This document shows, in pieces, positions 60,671-64,000 of a stretch of DNA of 64,000 bases. The notes beneath the pieces were generated by a model. The model searched no databases. It was not told the origin of the DNA and saw only the letters and a list, made by a program, of their open reading frames with translations. Position 1 is the first letter of the stretch, and each line of letters starts with the position of its first letter. Location of the stretch: assembly GCF_910592395.1 (NCBI RefSeq), contig NC_088318.1, positions 2,234,001-2,298,000 on the forward strand, given 5' to 3'. A program made the position numbers and the translations under genes. Origin of the DNA: Lineus longissimus. Lineage: Eukaryota > Nemertea > Pilidiophora > Heteronemertea > Lineidae.

Positions 60671-63600
60671 CTCTAAAAGGATGGCTCTTTGCCTATGATA
60701 CAGCAATGTACAAGGTTCATTTGGTAATGTACCTTCAAATATTACGTTTCTTTCCATCACAAGCACTGATTGATGGGGCATCCGTATTGGATGTCCCATC
60801 AAAATGATCTAATACTGATCATAATGACCTAATACTTGTCTGAAAAGTTTATTTCGGGAGAATGCGTGGGGAGGACAATTGGGGATATTAAAGGAGCAGA
60901 CCTGTTATTAGGATGATATAATATGTCACCTCCACAAAGCAATCGGATGGAATCTAAAAGACTTTAATTTAGTTTTTTTCTTTGGTCAGTGCCGTGTGAC
61001 TAATGACAACTTAAGGAAAGGTAATCTAGTTATTTGAAGAATGATTGGGGGCGCAACGAAAGCTGTTTCAATATTGAATGTGGAGATCATGCTGAGTTTG
61101 GGAATTCACTTTCTGCAAGAAATCTCGCTGCTGTGTGTCGCCCTCTATATATGAGGGCCCATCACAGTCTGAATAAATGGTGCTGGACCATAATCACTTG
61201 GAACAGGTGCCTACTAGTTGACTTTCATCAACCTCTTTTATACTCGTAGAAAATGACATTAAATTAGTGCATTTCCCTTTTGCCACATCGTCTTGTAGTA
61301 CCAGAGAAATACATGATAAAGGCAATCACATGAAAGTAGAAAGTGGTCATATCCGCATAGTTTGATGGTCGCTACAAACTTGTTGTGACCATTGTCCAGT
61401 TGAAAGATACCAGGATGCAATCAATCAATTAATCAAGCGAGAATGCTAAATAATCTGGTCCCGTTGTCATCCAAAGTTGCCACCTCGGACAAAAAAGTGG
61501 TAAAAAGTGACCCAATAGTTTTCTTGTCTGACCAAGGGACAATGGGTGCAGACAGCAGTGTGTTCCTTGAACCATCTAGGAAATACTGGCCTAGAGTTTT
61601 ATTGCCCTTTCATTGCTTTGACACCAGAATCTTTAAAGATGTGTCTTGTTTCACACCTGTAGGTTGGAAAGTCCTTGGACAGGCTATCGGTGTAAGTCAA
61701 GCTGTCACTAAAATATGATACAGAGTTCTTGCCTTGAAGATTTTAACTTTGCCCTAACATTTGATAGCTTGTCAGAACAGCAAATTTTCTCTGGCAGATT
61801 CCAAGAAGACCAGTTGACCATTTCCCCATAAATTCAACTTTGAATTATAGTTAATCGTATTGATATTACAATCCACAAGTTCAAGCTTCAAATCCAGGTT
61901 AATATCAAAATCCATGCCAATACTAGTTGAGATGTAGTTGCTACGACCTACAGGCCATGTTGTCGGAAGTCTTGCCGTATAGCCTCGATACATAACAATA
62001 AGATTGTAATCCCTCGATTGACCAGAGCAAGAATTTGACCAGAGGCGAGAAAGTTGTCAAAGAAATCTAACAGAACCCTGGACGATTCTGTTTACAACAC
62101 TTGAAATTGACTGCATTTGCTTGAATGATTTCAATATTTTCATTCTAAGAAAGGTCGGGTCTGTGGCCTGCTCTTGAGGGCATGTCCAGCTTCCTAATGG
62201 GCAGGCAGTCCAGCTTTTATTTAGGTGATCATAAGAATGCTTTTCACGTCAGTGTTTAGATACTTGTTGCAAGAAACAATGAGGACTTCGAGAATATAAG
62301 GATATTTTTGTGTCACTGTCTTCAGTCCTGGCATTGCCACCCGTCCCTGGGACCTCTCCTAACCATGGTTTCCTGTTGACCTTAATCTTTCAAGCCATTC
62401 TTGTAGTTGAGGACACATTTTCATAGTGTCCACTAACAAAAATATTATAAGAGTATTCTGTTCCGTCTAAAACTTCAAAACAGTTGAGTTGAAAGTAATT
62501 TCAGGATACTCATTTAGATTATGTCATGTACTTGAGATAACAGTTGTATTGACAGAAGAATTCAATGCTTGGTTGCTGTTCTTGTAAAGAAATATCAGAT
62601 GTTTATAGCACGGACATGGCGACAAAACTTGTTTTTCAGGACGACTGGGTCATTTTTTCCGACAGCTTCCTCTTCTTGGAGACACAATCGAGGCCTGGTC
62701 CCAACGAGATTTCAACCGTGACAGGTGGCGACTATTGTCCATGTTGTCTTTTCAACTTTTGTAAATTTCCTCCCGACAATAGGGCATATGGTGTACGGGG
62801 GCTTCGGGATGAGATCGTAGAGTGCACGTCACGGCGGACACAGAATGGGCAGATAGTTGGAGGACGATTCGTACAAACATGTTGACGACAATGAATTATT
62901 TTCTTTCATGTCGAATTGTGATCACTTGAAAAAGTATGATGTTACCTGTGGTGTGCCGCAGCCTGAGATGCTGCGTTATTGTCCGCGAAACCTGTTGTGG
63001 AAATCATGATCATACGAATCCGGATCATTTACATTGTCGTAAATACTCCTGGGAGAATTCTTAAGAATGTGAAAGGATAAGGATTGATATATCATAGTAT
63101 TGAGGAGGAAGGTGCACAGAGCTACCACCAGGGTGCCTTCTGAAAATATAGACATTTTCAGTGAAGGTATGTGAAATGTTTCCGCCCTCAGTTGCAGCCA
63201 CAAAGAGCAGGTAGCATGATGATGAATGGCAAGTCCACTTCTTCCTCTTCCCGGCATCGTGCACTATTCAGCCTGGGACAATGACGAACCTGGGGGACAC
63301 GATGCGGGGACAATGCAGAACAGGGTGAGGATGACATAAAAATATCAGCGCATGCATTGTAGCTGAGGTGTATTGATTGATTTTATCTTCCCTTTCTGTC
63401 AATTTTGGGCAGTCCTGCGCTTTGGTGGGGAAGAAAACCTGTTGAATCTTTGATTATCTTCAGGCCATTCTCTAAGGGATTTCAAACAGTTCTGTGTTGG
63501 AAAAACATTTGCATTTTCACACACTGATAAGCAGGCCGTGCAGATATCACCCAAATTTATCACTTAAACGACTCTTAGGTGTTCAGGTTAACTGTCACCT

Positions 63601-64000
63601 TAGGAAAGACACTTTACCTGCTCCAGACAAGTACAGGGGAAATCAAATGGCATGGTCATTTCTGTAGAAATCATATTCCCACGCCTGCTAATGGTCATCA
63701 GATTCATCTTACTCAAAGCAAACCATAAAATTATGTCAAGAAAAAACAACTTTTATAAAGATGAGAAGTCCGAACATGGGAAAAGAAAATATGCACTGTG
63801 TCTTTTCAAATAAGGAATCTAAATGAGGAACCATTTCACAGTTTTGCTTGAACTTTGAGTAATTTGATTCTGCCATAGTGAACAAGAAAGCATCCTTTCT
63901 GTGTAACATGACGCCTTTCTCTAAATCCTGTCCCCGGCCCTCCTCCCTTTGATTTATAAGGCTTCCAAAAAGTGCCGTTATGCAACACTATTGTTAAGCA
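60670..64000. other. Gene desert, no certain gene
   Basis: A minus-strand frame (62976-63257) and a plus-strand frame (62565-62885) are open for 93 and 106 codons but show no recognisable domain. Nothing else was seen. Confidence 0.4.

Overview
The window is animal nuclear DNA, most likely from a marine invertebrate (a non-vertebrate deuterostome or a lophotrochozoan; I cannot choose between them). Reasons: GT-AG introns of about 160-1,270 bp, two metazoan-type proteins, tRNA-derived SINEs with a 'CTCCACCCAGG' body, MITE-like elements, long microsatellites, and a base composition near 60% AT.

The first 12.3 kb are gene-dense. A single-coding-exon F-box/LRR-like gene (FBXO39-like) runs leftwards at 951-2120. 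It has a 5'UTR splice acceptor just upstream and a poly(A) signal at 587-592, next to a perfect 153-bp TTGA microsatellite. Head to head with it, a CLC-type H+/Cl- exchanger gene (ClC-6/7 branch) runs rightwards at 4297-11431 in 12 coding exons that I could join with consistent phase (883 codons). A 21-nt in-frame candidate microexon at 9249-9269 would insert 7 residues between the membrane domain and the first CBS domain. The 2.2 kb between the two start codons holds CpG-rich, ETS-like sequence and probably a divergent promoter.

From about 12.3 kb to 64 kb I recognise no protein-coding gene. This 52-kb stretch is a gene desert or a giant intron. It holds several kinds of structure: tRNA-derived SINE copies; a 179-bp tandem array (13.2-13.9 kb); a 774-bp non-autonomous DNA transposon with 33-bp perfect terminal inverted repeats and a 7-bp target duplication (15.1-15.9 kb); a 65-80-bp minisatellite with dimeric higher order (21.1-21.7 kb); a nested palindrome (28.8 kb); a 1,074-bp inverted-repeat-bounded element (36.3-37.3 kb); and several diverged local duplications with periods of about 145-220 bp, one family of which lies in opposite orientations at 47.4-47.8 and 48.9-50.2 kb.

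Set among these are a few CpG-denser non-repetitive islands (16.2-16.5, 22.4-22.9, 44.2-44.7, 60.2-60.5 kb) and transcription-factor-motif clusters. The best is at 59.6-59.7 kb, with homeodomain, RUNX and TCF motifs. These make a cis-regulatory landscape plausible.

The two genes have no evident functional link. The F-box protein is a predicted SCF ubiquitin-ligase adaptor and the CLC a predicted endolysosomal exchanger. The CLC departs from the canonical chloride-filter motifs (GPEGP instead of GKEGP, GLVVP instead of GxFxP) while keeping the gating and proton glutamates.
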